From the NCBI RefSeq assembly GCF_900116105.1, contig NZ_FPAC01000001.1:2731135-2795134 (forward strand): DNA of 64,000 bases, in the 5' to 3' direction. Source of the DNA: Paenibacillus sp. 453mf. GTDB taxonomy: Bacteria > Bacillota > Bacilli > Paenibacillales > Paenibacillaceae. Made by a program: the position numbers and the translations under genes. The notes under the pieces were generated by a model. The model saw only the letters and a list, made by a program, of their open reading frames with translations. It was not told the origin of the DNA and searched no databases. Shown piece by piece: positions 15,537 through 24,245 of the stretch; the stretch's first letter is position 1; every line of letters begins with the position of its first letter.

Positions 15537-17420
15537 ATGGCTAGAAGCAATTGGACATACTGGGCTATTGGCGCCGCCGCTGCCGTTCTGGTGATGACCA
15601 CCATCTTACTACCTGGGGAAGAGAATACGGCTGAACAGCAGCAGACCCCTAATAAGCCACAGCAGGAGCAGCTGCTCAAACAACGAATCAAAGCACAGGA
15701 TGTTCGAGCAACCGATCATTTATCCCGTATGGATGCCCAAATGCATCTGCAAAAAATGCTGGAGGAATTGAAAGCTTCGGATAGCAAAGAGCTGTCAGCT
15801 TATATGGATCAACTGGAAACAACGCACAGTCACATTCACACCTTGCTGTGGATGGATCTGGAGCAAGATAAGCAGCAGTCCTTCAGTATTCAAAAGGATG
15901 CGGAAATGCTTCAGAAGAACAAACAGCTTCAATCAAGCATTGGCTCCGCTAAGCAAGCTCTTCAAAAGCATAAGTCCTATGAATCTACTTCGCTTACGCT
16001 CGATAAGGATAAGTATTTTGTCCTTGGCGAACCATCTTCTGACGGTAAGCATGCTGTTATCGCGGTAATGAGTCAGCACATCCTTAATGATGTGGAGGAG
16101 CATCAGCGCCGGAATTTAAGAATGATACCTTATCCCAAAGAAGGCAAGTACAGCGTAGAATCTGTTCTGCCCAACACATTACAGGATATTACAGTCAAAA
16201 CGGGTCACGATAATCAGAACGCAAGTCATTATTACGAAGATGAGATCGTCGTTAGATTTAAAGAGAAATTAACATCAGAGAAGCTTACCCAGATCGAGAA
16301 AGATATTGATCTGGATCATACGCATCAAGTTGGCCAGGCGTATGTTTTTCGATCCAAGAAAATGGATTATCCTAAGCTTCAAACTTATTTTCAGAAAAAA
16401 TGGAATCCCGAGTACTCCGAACCCCACTATTTATATTTAACCAACGAAACTGCACCTGAAAATGAGCTGGCTAACAATATTCCGAACGACCTGCTCTTCT
16501 CTCGTTATCAATGGAATCTGCCTGCGACAGAAACAAACAAGGGCTGGGCATTGTCCAAAGGCAGTGAGGATGTTATTGTAGCCGTTATTGACACAGGCGT
16601 AGATCTTGATCACCCTGACCTGGAGGGGCAGCTGGTTGAGGGGTACAACGTTATTGATGGGGAAGCAGAACCTTATGATGATGTCGGCCATGGTACTCAT
16701 GTTGCGGGAATTGTATCTGCCAAAGTGAATAACAATGAAGGCGTCGCAGGCATGACCTGGTATAACAAAATTATGCCTGTTAAAGTACTGGATCAATCCG
16801 GTTCCGGCTCGAGCTATGCCGTAGCTGAGGGAATCATCTGGGCGACCGATCACGGTGCAAAGGTTATAAATATGAGTCTTGGTAATTACGCAGATGCTGA
16901 ATTCCTGCATGATGCCATCAAATACGCCTATGACCATGATGTCGTTCTGATTGCGGCGACGGGTAATGACAATACGGAACGGCCGGGCTATCCAGCTGCC
17001 TACCCCGAAGTATTTGCTGTATCTGCCACAGATGCATCCATGAATCGGGCTGACTTTTCTAATTATGGTGATTACGTTGATGTGATGGCGCCAGGTGCAA
17101 GCATCGCCAGCACTTATCCGGGTAATCAATACGCCGCACTGTCGGGAACGTCTATGGCAAGTCCTCATGTTGCCGCACTGGCGGGACTGATCCGCTCATA
17201 TAATTCTGATCTGTCAAACGAAGAAGTGATGGATTTGATGCGCAGCAGTGTAATCGACCTTGGAGACCCCGGATATGATAAATACTTCGGTTATGGTCAA
17301 ATCGATGTATATAAGGCGCTGGAAGCTGCAGGAGCTTCTGGAGAGCAAGCACCGCTTCAATTATGGCCTCAGCATGTTCGCGACAAGCTGGAGGATACGA
17401 TAAACAAATTTATGAAATAA
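15537..17420 (+). CDS. Membrane-anchored or secreted subtilisin-family (S8) serine protease
   Basis: A 627-residue subtilase. Residues 1-25 form a hydrophobic signal or anchor (YWAIGAAAAVLVMTTILL). Residues 30-270 are a long Gln/Lys-rich, helical pro-region ending in an inhibitor-like segment (IVVRFKEKLTSEKLTQIEKD). The catalytic triad lies in VIDTGVDLDHPDL (Asp), GHGTHVAGI (His) and GTSMASPHVAALAG (Ser). AGGAGG lies 12 nt before the ATG. It probably acts outside the cell or at the membrane surface. The role is unknown, and there is no partner gene in the neighbourhood. Confidence 0.93.
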   Translation: MARSNWTYWAIGAAAAVLVMTTILLPGEENTAEQQQTPNKPQQEQLLKQRIKAQDVRATDHLSRMDAQMHLQKMLEELKASDSKELSAYMDQLETTHSHIHTLLWMDLEQDKQQSFSIQKDAEMLQKNKQLQSSIGSAKQALQKHKSYESTSLTLDKDKYFVLGEPSSDGKHAVIAVMSQHILNDVEEHQRRNLRMIPYPKEGKYSVESVLPNTLQDITVKTGHDNQNASHYYEDEIVVRFKEKLTSEKLTQIEKDIDLDHTHQVGQAYVFRSKKMDYPKLQTYFQKKWNPEYSEPHYLYLTNETAPENELANNIPNDLLFSRYQWNLPATETNKGWALSKGSEDVIVAVIDTGVDLDHPDLEGQLVEGYNVIDGEAEPYDDVGHGTHVAGIVSAKVNNNEGVAGMTWYNKIMPVKVLDQSGSGSSYAVAEGIIWATDHGAKVINMSLGNYADAEFLHDAIKYAYDHDVVLIAATGNDNTERPGYPAAYPEVFAVSATDASMNRADFSNYGDYVDVMAPGASIASTYPGNQYAALSGTSMASPHVAALAGLIRSYNSDLSNEEVMDLMRSSVIDLGDPGYDKYFGYGQIDVYKALEAAGASGEQAPLQLWPQHVRDKLEDTINKFMK

Positions 17421-17423
17421 AAC

Positions 17424-17463
17424 AAAAAGAGCAGACGAGATTAACTCGGCTGCTCTTTTTGTT
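17424..17463. terminator. Bidirectional terminator between protease and cotD-like gene
   Basis: AAAAAGAGCAG and CTGCTCTTTTT pair around a 15-nt loop. It lies between two convergent genes and has A and T runs on both sides. Confidence 0.88.
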
Positions 17464-17469
17464 GTTTAA

Positions 17470-17793
17470 TTATCTGCGGCCTCTTTTGCCACGGTCAAGA
17501 TGGTAGCCTTTACCGTACATGCCGCCTACACCGTTCATCATGCTTGTTCCAGCCACACCGTTCATACCATTCATGCCAGTGCTCATGCCGCCTACACCTT
17601 CTTCAGTTTCAGCAACTACCCACTCATGAACTGGTATAGGTACAGGATGATGCTTGTTGATGATTTGTACAGGATGAATTACAGGCTGAATTTGTGGATG
17701 ATAGTGTTCTTTTACTACATTAACAGGAGCACAAACGATTGGCTTAAGAGGAGGAAAACATTTTTTCATGTGGTGACCACTACGTTGAGACAT
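17470..17793 (-). CDS. CotD-like spore coat protein
   Basis: A 107-residue protein with a His/Pro/Val-rich N-terminal part (VNVVKEHYHPQIQPVIHPVQ and INKHHPVPIPVHEWVVAE). This is the signature of CotD-family inner spore coat proteins. It is followed by a Gly/Met/Asn repeat region (GMNGMNGVAGTSMMNGVGGM) and a basic tail. The start is the ATG at 17793, with AAGGAG 9 nt upstream; an upstream in-frame start at 17802 would overlap this site. It is presumably expressed late in the mother cell, but I could not identify a SigK promoter. Confidence 0.85.
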   Translation of the reverse strand: MSQRSGHHMKKCFPPLKPIVCAPVNVVKEHYHPQIQPVIHPVQIINKHHPVPIPVHEWVVAETEEGVGGMSTGMNGMNGVAGTSMMNGVGGMYGKGYHLDRGKRGRR

Positions 17794-17936
17794 ACTGAAC
17801 AACTCCTTTTCAAGTGATAGTATAATCTATTCCCTGTTCACTTAATGGCTTGGATGTTCGTCCATAGTTAAAATAATTAAGAAAAACGTCTATTCGATAA
17901 AATTTGGCATAGCAGCAAGGCGTTCTGCCCAACAAC

Positions 17937-17981
17937 AAAAAACGGTAATTTGTTCTGCACTAGGCAGGCAAATTACCGTTA
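17937..17981 (-). terminator. rnpB terminator
   Basis: On the minus strand the 12-bp stem AACGGTAATTTG / CAAATTACCGTT has a 16-nt loop and is followed by TTTTTG. It lies about 30 nt beyond the predicted 3' end of RNase P RNA. Confidence 0.85.
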
Positions 17982-18009
17982 TATCATTTTCATATGCTGT
18001 GTTGCAGTT

Positions 18010-18427
18010 TGGAAAGTTTTACGTAAGCCGGGTTCTGTGCTCTTCGTGGTCATAACGGGAACTACCCTCCCACCACAAGCGACAATCATCTATCTAGGCC
18101 ATTCATTGCTGAACAGCTCAAGCGACCAACCTAGACACACCTCGGGCTAAGGCTGCCTCCCTTACGAAAGGCGGTGTCCCTTTAGGTCTTGCTCCAGATG
18201 GGGTTTACCAGGAACGAAGTCACCAGCGTTCCTCGGGGTCTCTTACACCTCGGTTCCATCCTTGCCTGTGCATAGCATATAGCCAGCCATCGGCGGTCCA
18301 TTTCTGTGGCACTATCCTTCAACTCGCGCTGACTGGACGTTATCCAGCATCCTGCCCTATGGAGCCCGGACTTTCCTCTCGTGGCAACAAAGGCCACCAG
18401 CGATTGTCTGTCAAACTTTCCGACAAC
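18010..18427 (-). ncRNA. rnpB: RNase P RNA, type B (rnpB)
   Basis: The catalytic RNA of RNase P, which matures tRNA 5' ends, about 418 nt. Conserved signatures on the minus strand are GAGGAAAGTCCGGGCTCC near the 5' end (P4/CR I) and AGAACCCGGCTTACGT near the 3' end. The 5' GGAAAGTTT pairs with the 3' AAACTTTCC to form helix P1, which sets the ends. The size and internal GGGACACCGCC/AAGGGAGG region fit the Bacillus-type (B) class. It has a consensus promoter and its own terminator. An open reading frame across it is not a gene. Confidence 0.96.
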
Positions 18428-18433
18428 ATTCAT

Positions 18434-18462
18434 ATTATACTAGGACTCGCTCCATCATTCAA
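18434..18462 (-). promoter_or_regulatory. SigA promoter of rnpB
   Basis: TTGAAT (18462-18457) and TATAAT (18439-18434) lie on the minus strand with an ideal 17-bp spacer. The -10 box is about 7 nt before the predicted 5' end. Confidence 0.85.
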
Positions 18463-18481
18463 GTGAAATTACTGGGATCGA

Positions 18482-19597
18482 CTATACAAATTGGAAAGGC
18501 TCCGTGTTAATCGCAGATATATGAACCTCTGTTGCATAACGGCCTTTCTCCAGCTTCTCTATGAGCCACTTTGCCGTGTTTGGCTTCATGATCTTTTCGA
18601 TATTATGACCTGGGTCAATAATAGCAATCCCCGCCATCAGCGCATCCTGAGCGGTATGATAGTCAATATCGCCTGTAACAATGACATCCGCACCTCTAAA
18701 CAGCGCATGTTTCACATAACGGCTGCCGGAGCCGCCAAGCACAGCTGCCTTCTTGATCTGACGATTCATATCGCCTACAACCCGCACATGATTCACATCG
18801 AACTGCTTCTTCACTGTATTCACTAGGTCCTGGAGCAGAATAGGTTCAGACAGCTTGCCGACACGTCCCAGCCCAAGCGTTCTTCCCTTCATATCCATAT
18901 GATACAGATCATAAGCAACCTCTTCATAAGGATGAGCCTTCAGCATCGCCTGTACGACTTTGTTCCGAATGCTATGTGGTACAATTGTTTCAATTCTGAC
19001 CTCTTCCACTCGCTCCATTTGTCCTTGCTTACCGATGAACGGCGTTGTATCATCTCCCGGGACAAAGGTACCATATCCGTCAATATTGAAGCTGCAGTGA
19101 CTATAGTCCCCGATTGAACCTGCGCCCGCGCCAAGCACCGCATCAAGCACCTTTTGGTGATGGGACTTCGGTACAAATACAACCAGCTTGTACAGATGAT
19201 CTGTATGCAGATCTTCTAGTGGAGAAACATCTGTTAGTCCAATGGCTTCTGCCATCCAATCGTTTATGCCGCCTTCTGCCACGTCAAGATTCGTATGGCT
19301 GATATATACCGCGATATCATGTTTGATCAGTTTCTCATACAGCTTGCCCATTGGGGAATCCGTATTCAGCGATTTGAGTGGCCTGAAGATGATCGCATGA
19401 TGTGCAATAATGAGGTCTGCTTCCATACGGATCGCTTCTTCAACGACCTCATCTGTCACATCAAGAGCAACCAGCACCTTCTTTATTTCTTTCCCCAGCG
19501 TTCCCAGCTGAAGACCGATACGGTCATCAGGGACAGCTAGATGCTTGGGAGCAAGCTCCTCCATATAGGAGATTACGGTTTGTCCTTTTGCATACAT
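18482..19597 (-). CDS. Nif3-like dinuclear metal-centre protein (YqfO)
   Basis: A 371-residue NIF3/DUF34 protein that forms toroidal hexamers with a dinuclear metal site. The metal ligands are visible in IIAHHAIIF, ISHTNLDVA and, near the C-terminus, DPGHNIE. The central insertion between the two NIF3 halves (about residues 130-230, FVPKSHHQKVLDAVLGAG) is the PII/CutA-like domain typical of the long Firmicute form. Its biochemical role is unsettled. It overlaps trmK by about 25 bp, an arrangement also found in B. subtilis (yqfN-yqfO). Confidence 0.92.
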   Translation of the reverse strand: MYAKGQTVISYMEELAPKHLAVPDDRIGLQLGTLGKEIKKVLVALDVTDEVVEEAIRMEADLIIAHHAIIFRPLKSLNTDSPMGKLYEKLIKHDIAVYISHTNLDVAEGGINDWMAEAIGLTDVSPLEDLHTDHLYKLVVFVPKSHHQKVLDAVLGAGAGSIGDYSHCSFNIDGYGTFVPGDDTTPFIGKQGQMERVEEVRIETIVPHSIRNKVVQAMLKAHPYEEVAYDLYHMDMKGRTLGLGRVGKLSEPILLQDLVNTVKKQFDVNHVRVVGDMNRQIKKAAVLGGSGSRYVKHALFRGADVIVTGDIDYHTAQDALMAGIAIIDPGHNIEKIMKPNTAKWLIEKLEKGRYATEVHISAINTEPFQFV

Positions 19598-20343
19598 GAG
19601 AGCACCTCCTCAATTCGTTTCAGCTCCTGTTCGAGCTCCCCGGCCTTTCCCTTTGCTTCAGGAAGGTCAGATTTAGATAAAGAAGCCAGCACCTTTTGGA
19701 TCTTATCTATTTCCCACTCCCATTTTTTTACGAATACAGCTCCGCCCTGTTCCACCAAGAAAGGCCCCATCTTCAGCAGTTCGTCAGAAGTCAGCTCGAT
19801 TACATGGTCAGCTGTCCCGATCAGTTTCGGTTCATATACTTCATCATTCGAGATATGGCTGAAATACCCGGGTACAGCAGCGATTATTTCATAAATTTTG
19901 CCATCTTCCTCAAGAATTCGTTCTGCTTCAATCACATAGTCATTATCGAACAGCCACTTTCGCAAAATATCCTCTCCAACATTAGGCTGCAAAATAAGAC
20001 GTGTGACCCCCTTAAGCTTAAGCTTGCCGCGTTCTAGTATATTTGTGATAAGCGCGCCGCCCATCCCTGCGATCGTGATCGTATCCACTTCGCCTGCCTC
20101 GATTACATCCAGACCGTCTCCCCGTCTGACTTCGATCTTGGCCTGTAAACCACTGCTTGCCACTTGTCTCTTCGCTGCTTCATAAGGACCTTCATTCAGC
20201 TCTCCGGCAATTGCCGTGGCCGCCTGGCCGCTCTGAATACAAGCTACTGGCAGGAGCGCATGGTCTGAGCCGATATCAGCGAGATTCCGTCCCGGATCCA
20301 TTAGATCATGTAATAGCTGCAATCTTTTCGATAATTTCAACAT
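19573..20343 (-). CDS. trmK: tRNA (adenine-22-N1)-methyltransferase TrmK
   Basis: A SAM-dependent methyltransferase that modifies A22 of tRNA. The SAM site is NLADIGSDHALLPVACIQSG near the N-terminus, followed by RRGDGLDVIEAGEVDTITIA and GMGGALI. A charged coiled-coil C-terminal domain (residues about 215-256) completes the family layout. I chose the ATG at 20343 (MLKLSKRLQLL) because GGCGG lies 8 nt upstream; a GTG three codons earlier is the alternative. It lies downstream of the rpoD terminator and upstream of nif3. Confidence 0.92.
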   Translation of the reverse strand: MLKLSKRLQLLHDLMDPGRNLADIGSDHALLPVACIQSGQAATAIAGELNEGPYEAAKRQVASSGLQAKIEVRRGDGLDVIEAGEVDTITIAGMGGALITNILERGKLKLKGVTRLILQPNVGEDILRKWLFDNDYVIEAERILEEDGKIYEIIAAVPGYFSHISNDEVYEPKLIGTADHVIELTSDELLKMGPFLVEQGGAVFVKKWEWEIDKIQKVLASLSKSDLPEAKGKAGELEQELKRIEEVLSCMQKDKP

Positions 20344-20535
20344 GCATTGCACCGCCCAACTTCATACTAAATGTGTACATTGCAAAGAATCTCACGACGA
20401 TGACTTCGTGCACAAGTCAGGCACTGCGTCGTTTCGATGTTTGCAATCATCATAAAAAAAAGCTAAAATAATGGGTAATAAGAAATCGAAGGAAATATAT
20501 CCAAAAAAAAGAAAAAACTATCCTCAGATTAAACA

Positions 20536-20571
20536 AAAAGACCTCCTGCCGCAAGCACAGCAGAAGGCCCT
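20536..20571 (-). terminator. rpoD terminator
   Basis: On the minus strand GGCCTTCTGC and GCAGGAGGTC pair (two G-T pairs) around a 10-nt loop, followed by TTTTTG. It lies 9 bp after the rpoD stop codon. Confidence 0.85.
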
Positions 20572-20579
20572 TAATCTAA

Positions 20580-21710
20580 CTATTCAAGGAAATCTTTAAG
20601 CCGTTTGCTGCGGCTTGGATGGCGCAATTTGCGAAGTGCCTTCGCTTCGATCTGACGAATCCGTTCTCTCGTTACACCAAACACTTTACCAACCTCTTCA
20701 AGTGTGCGTGTACGACCATCATCAAGTCCGAAGCGGAGACGAAGGACGTTCTCTTCACGTTCAGTCAGTGTATCAAGTACATCCTCCAATTGCTCCTTCA
20801 GTAATTCATATGCAGCAGCATCAGCCGGAGCAAGTGCTTCCTGATCCTCGATAAAATCTCCGAGATGAGAATCATCTTCTTCACCAATTGGTGTTTCAAG
20901 CGACACAGGCTCTTGTGCAATTTTCGTAATTTCCCGTACCTTTTCCACACTTAGATCCATTTCTGCCGCGATTTCCTCCGGTGTCGGTTCACGCCCAAGT
21001 TCCTGCAGCAGTTGCCTGGAGACACGGATCAATTTGTTAATGGTCTCAACCATATGAACAGGAATACGAATCGTACGAGCCTGGTCGGCAATAGCACGAG
21101 TGATCGCTTGACGAATCCACCACGTGGCGTAGGTACTAAATTTAAAACCTTTGTTGTGGTCAAACTTCTCAACCGCTTTGATCAGACCCATATTACCTTC
21201 CTGAATGAGGTCAAGGAACAGCATACCACGGCCTACATAACGCTTGGCAATACTGACGACGAGACGTAAATTGGCTTCAGCGAGCCGACGTTTTGCTTCC
21301 TCGTCTCCATTCATAATTCGTTTAGCCAGTTCAACTTCATCGTCTGCCGACAGAAGCGGCACACGTCCGATTTCCTTCAGGTACATGCGGACCGGGTCAT
21401 TAATCTTAATTCCGGGAGGCAGACTGAGATCATCATCAAAATGAAAATCGTCCCCGTCATTATTCTCGGAATCGTCATTAGGCCGAAGTGGATTATCCTC
21501 ATCACTTTCATTTACCACATCAATTCCTAAATCACTGAGTTGTTCATAGAACTCATCCATTTGTTCAGGGTCTTGATCGAATGGAGACAGTTTCTCCATG
21601 ATCTCTTTGTAATTCAAAGACGACCTCTTTTTGCCCTGCTCAATCAGTTGGTCCTTTGCTTGATCCAGCGTCAATTCTGTTTCTAGTTCAGCATGCTGAT
21701 CATTCGCCAT
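20580..21710 (-). CDS. rpoD: RNA polymerase housekeeping sigma factor SigA/RpoD
   Basis: The primary sigma factor, 376 residues. Region 1.1 is at the N-terminus, followed by an acidic linker (about residues 65-95). Regions 1.2-2.4 contain [28 protein letters not shown] and [17 protein letters not shown]. Region 4.2 ends in the helix-turn-helix [20 protein letters not shown]. The length equals that of B. subtilis SigA. It follows dnaG by 44 bp, the conserved macromolecular synthesis operon order. Confidence 0.97.
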   Translation of the reverse strand: MANDQHAELETELTLDQAKDQLIEQGKKRSSLNYKEIMEKLSPFDQDPEQMDEFYEQLSDLGIDVVNESDEDNPLRPNDDSENNDGDDFHFDDDLSLPPGIKINDPVRMYLKEIGRVPLLSADDEVELAKRIMNGDEEAKRRLAEANLRLVVSIAKRYVGRGMLFLDLIQEGNMGLIKAVEKFDHNKGFKFSTYATWWIRQAITRAIADQARTIRIPVHMVETINKLIRVSRQLLQELGREPTPEEIAAEMDLSVEKVREITKIAQEPVSLETPIGEEDDSHLGDFIEDQEALAPADAAAYELLKEQLEDVLDTLTEREENVLRLRFGLDDGRTRTLEEVGKVFGVTRERIRQIEAKALRKLRHPSRSKRLKDFLE

Positions 21711-21754
21711 ACTTCGACTCCCTCCTCCCTAGAAACATGGTATGATAATTACAA

Positions 21755-23575
21755 TCATTGTCTCTCTAGGGTTATAATCTCACTTGCGATTTGTGCTGCA
21801 CGCAAAAAGTCTCCGGATCGTTCGGCAGCAATCATTTCCTCTTTTTTAGAATCGATCTGCTGTAATACCGGATACTTTAATACCTCTTTAATACAATCAT
21901 CCAGTGCTCCGTGATCCCACTGCTCAGGCGTATCCATCATGGAAATGGAGCTTACCGTCTTCTCAAGACGATCGTCTTGAAGGGACAGCATAAACATCCT
22001 TAGATCCGGAGGTTTGCCTTGAGCGTAATAAGCATATAGATAAGCAGCGATAGCTGCATGATCGCTAATGTTAAAGGCTTCACCAAGACGTTCACCAACA
22101 TATCTAGCCGCCTCATCATCTTGAAGCATCCAGGATAGAAGCCTTCGTTCGGCCGTATGATAGGCAGGGAGTAAATTAGGTGTAGGAATCTGCCTATTTT
22201 GTTGCCTACCATTATTCCACCTTTTGTCGTTATTATCCCCATAACGCTCGTTTTTTTGCATTTGCTGCCTTTCGAGATTGCATTCCTGCTTCAGTGTCTC
22301 AAAATCCACATGCACTTCGGAAGCTAACTCCCGCAAGTACACCTCTCTCTCTGTAGGAGAAGAAAGTGGAGCAATCAGCTTGATGGCCTCACGCGAATAA
22401 GCAATCCGGCCACCTTCTTCTAGCAGTATATGGTTTTTTTTCAAGTTTATAAGTCTAAATTTTAACGGTGGAACAGCACCTTCAATGATTTGATGAGTGA
22501 AGCGGTCTCCACCATGCCTGCGAATAAATTCATCAGGGTCTAAACCATCTGTCAGGAGCGCAACCTTTGCTTGAATTCCTGCCGACTCCAGGATCGGTAA
22601 ATTTTTGAGTGCGGCAGCTTGACCGGCGCGATCACCGTCATAACAGATAATTACCTCATCACTGAGAGATTTAAGCATACGGGCTTGATTTTCCGTCAGG
22701 GCAGTCCCCATCCCGGCAACCCCATTTTGTATTCCATGCTCCCAGGCGGAGATAACATCACCGTAACCTTCGAACAGAATCGCTTGTCCTTTTTTGCGGA
22801 TAGAAGCCTTTGCATGATCCATATTGTAGAGGACACGACTCTTGTTAAACAGCCTCGTCTCCGGCGAGTTAAGATACTTCGGCTGGCCATCACCCATAAT
22901 TCGGCCTGCAAAGGCGATGATTTTGCCACTGCTATTCTTAATTGGAAATATAACACGGTCTCGAAACCGATCTACGTACCCCTCACCTTCGTTCCGGGCC
23001 GAAATTAATCCGCCCTTCTCCATTTCAGCGAGCGGGAACGATCGTTTCGTTAGAAACTGTACAAGTGTATTCCAACCGGCTGGAGCATAACCAATCTGAA
23101 AATGGTCAATCGCTTTATCATTCATTCCCCGATTACGTAAATATTCGATTGCTGCCTTACCGTACTCCGTATTCTTCAACAAATAATGGTATAATTTAGC
23201 AGTAAGCTCATAAGCCTGCAGCAAACGCTCCGTTTCAGGATTATGATGTGCGACATCACGCCCTTGCCATTCCCCAAGAGGAACATGGCTCTCTTCTGCC
23301 ATCGTCTTGACAGCCTCGGGAAAGGTTAATCCTTCGATTTCCATCCTGAATTTGATGGCGTTGCCTCCCTTGCCGCAGCCGTAGCAATAGAAGATTTGGC
23401 GTTCTGGTGTAACCGTAAAAGAAGGGGTATTCTCTGAATGAAATGGACAAAGCCCTTTCATATACTTGCCCTGCTTGGTCAGATGTACAAACTTGCTTAC
23501 CGTGTCGACGATATCATGTTGACTCAGCACTGATTCGATAACACTTTCCGGTATATTACCCTGCCCCGCACTCAT
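21755..23575 (-). CDS. dnaG: DNA primase DnaG
   Basis: Synthesises RNA primers at the replication fork. The N-terminal zinc-binding domain holds CPFHSENTPSF and FYCYGCGKGG. The TOPRIM core is FEGYGDVISAWEHGI followed by VICYDGDRAGQ, and the C-terminal helicase-interaction domain ends near QIDSKKEEMIAAER. The length is 606 residues, usual for Firmicutes. I chose the ATG at 23575 (MSAGQGNIPE), with AGGTGG 5 nt upstream; the ATG five codons earlier has no room for a ribosome binding site. It lies between yqxD and rpoD. Confidence 0.96.
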   Translation of the reverse strand: MSAGQGNIPESVIESVLSQHDIVDTVSKFVHLTKQGKYMKGLCPFHSENTPSFTVTPERQIFYCYGCGKGGNAIKFRMEIEGLTFPEAVKTMAEESHVPLGEWQGRDVAHHNPETERLLQAYELTAKLYHYLLKNTEYGKAAIEYLRNRGMNDKAIDHFQIGYAPAGWNTLVQFLTKRSFPLAEMEKGGLISARNEGEGYVDRFRDRVIFPIKNSSGKIIAFAGRIMGDGQPKYLNSPETRLFNKSRVLYNMDHAKASIRKKGQAILFEGYGDVISAWEHGIQNGVAGMGTALTENQARMLKSLSDEVIICYDGDRAGQAAALKNLPILESAGIQAKVALLTDGLDPDEFIRRHGGDRFTHQIIEGAVPPLKFRLINLKKNHILLEEGGRIAYSREAIKLIAPLSSPTEREVYLRELASEVHVDFETLKQECNLERQQMQKNERYGDNNDKRWNNGRQQNRQIPTPNLLPAYHTAERRLLSWMLQDDEAARYVGERLGEAFNISDHAAIAAYLYAYYAQGKPPDLRMFMLSLQDDRLEKTVSSISMMDTPEQWDHGALDDCIKEVLKYPVLQQIDSKKEEMIAAERSGDFLRAAQIASEIITLERQ

Positions 23576-23622
23576 CTTAACCACCTTCATCTCTTTAACA
23601 CGTAAATAATTATTCGCTAAAC

Positions 23623-24078
23623 TTACACAATCTCCTGCAAATCCTTCAAAAGTTTTGTCAGTTTATGTTGAAATAACTTCCTGTCCTCATCTGTCATGGG
23701 CTTTGGACCCTTGCCATACTGGCCTCTCTTCCTAGCCTTAGCGTGCGAATGCCGAGTATCAAGCAAAAAGTCAATATCCTGATTGTCGATAATTCTGCCT
23801 CGGAACGTAATTACGCTGCAGGATTTGGCCAGAGCTAATGCAGCAAGTCCATAATCCTGGGTTACAACAATATCTTGTGCCTTGATATGATTAGCAATAT
23901 ACAGGTCAGCACTTTGATCACTTCGGTCAACATGCACGATCGTGGTCCCTTCTGCGCCTTCTAGCCGATGGTCGTAGGAAGACACCATGAGTACATGAAT
24001 CTGAAATGCTGCTGCGACAGTCTGAATTTCACGTTTTACAGGACATGCATCCGCGTCCACCACAATTTTCCTATGCAA
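23623..24078 (-). CDS. yqxD: YaiI/YqxD family protein (DUF188, PIN-like)
   Basis: A 151-residue protein with the DUF188 signature KIVVDADACPVKREI at the N-terminus, then VHVDRSDQSADLYI and VVTQDYGLAALAL. It ends in a basic region (HAKARKRGQYGKGPKPMT) that suggests nucleic acid binding. The fold is PIN-like, so nuclease activity is possible but not shown. The start is a TTG at 24078, after GGTGATG. It directly precedes dnaG, as in Bacillus. Confidence 0.9.
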   Translation of the reverse strand: MHRKIVVDADACPVKREIQTVAAAFQIHVLMVSSYDHRLEGAEGTTIVHVDRSDQSADLYIANHIKAQDIVVTQDYGLAALALAKSCSVITFRGRIIDNQDIDFLLDTRHSHAKARKRGQYGKGPKPMTDEDRKLFQHKLTKLLKDLQEIV

Positions 24079-24165
24079 TATTCATCACCGGTCCGGGATA
24101 TTATTATATACGCCTTCATGCATCGTAATTCCTGCTCCAATCTTCACATGGAAAATAAAGGACAA

Positions 24166-24198
24166 ATACGGAACGGAGCCTATTCCCCGTTCCGTATA
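24166..24198 (-). terminator. Probable glyS terminator
   Basis: On the minus strand ATACGGAACGG and CCGTTCCGTAT form an 11-bp stem with a 10-nt loop. The following T stretch is short (TTTGTCC, later TTTATTTT), so strength is uncertain. It separates glyS from yqxD. Confidence 0.65.
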
Positions 24199-24245
24199 TA
24201 TATTTCTAACCAAATTACCTTTTTAAGCAAATATCAGGCATTAAA

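Noticed and set aside
15537..15620. Signal-peptidase cleavage making the S8 protease clearly secreted
   Set aside because: No convincing cleavage site follows the hydrophobic segment, so anchored or secreted cannot be decided.
18182..18433. 83-residue open frame over rnpB
   Set aside because: It lies within the conserved RNase P RNA and has no protein-like features.
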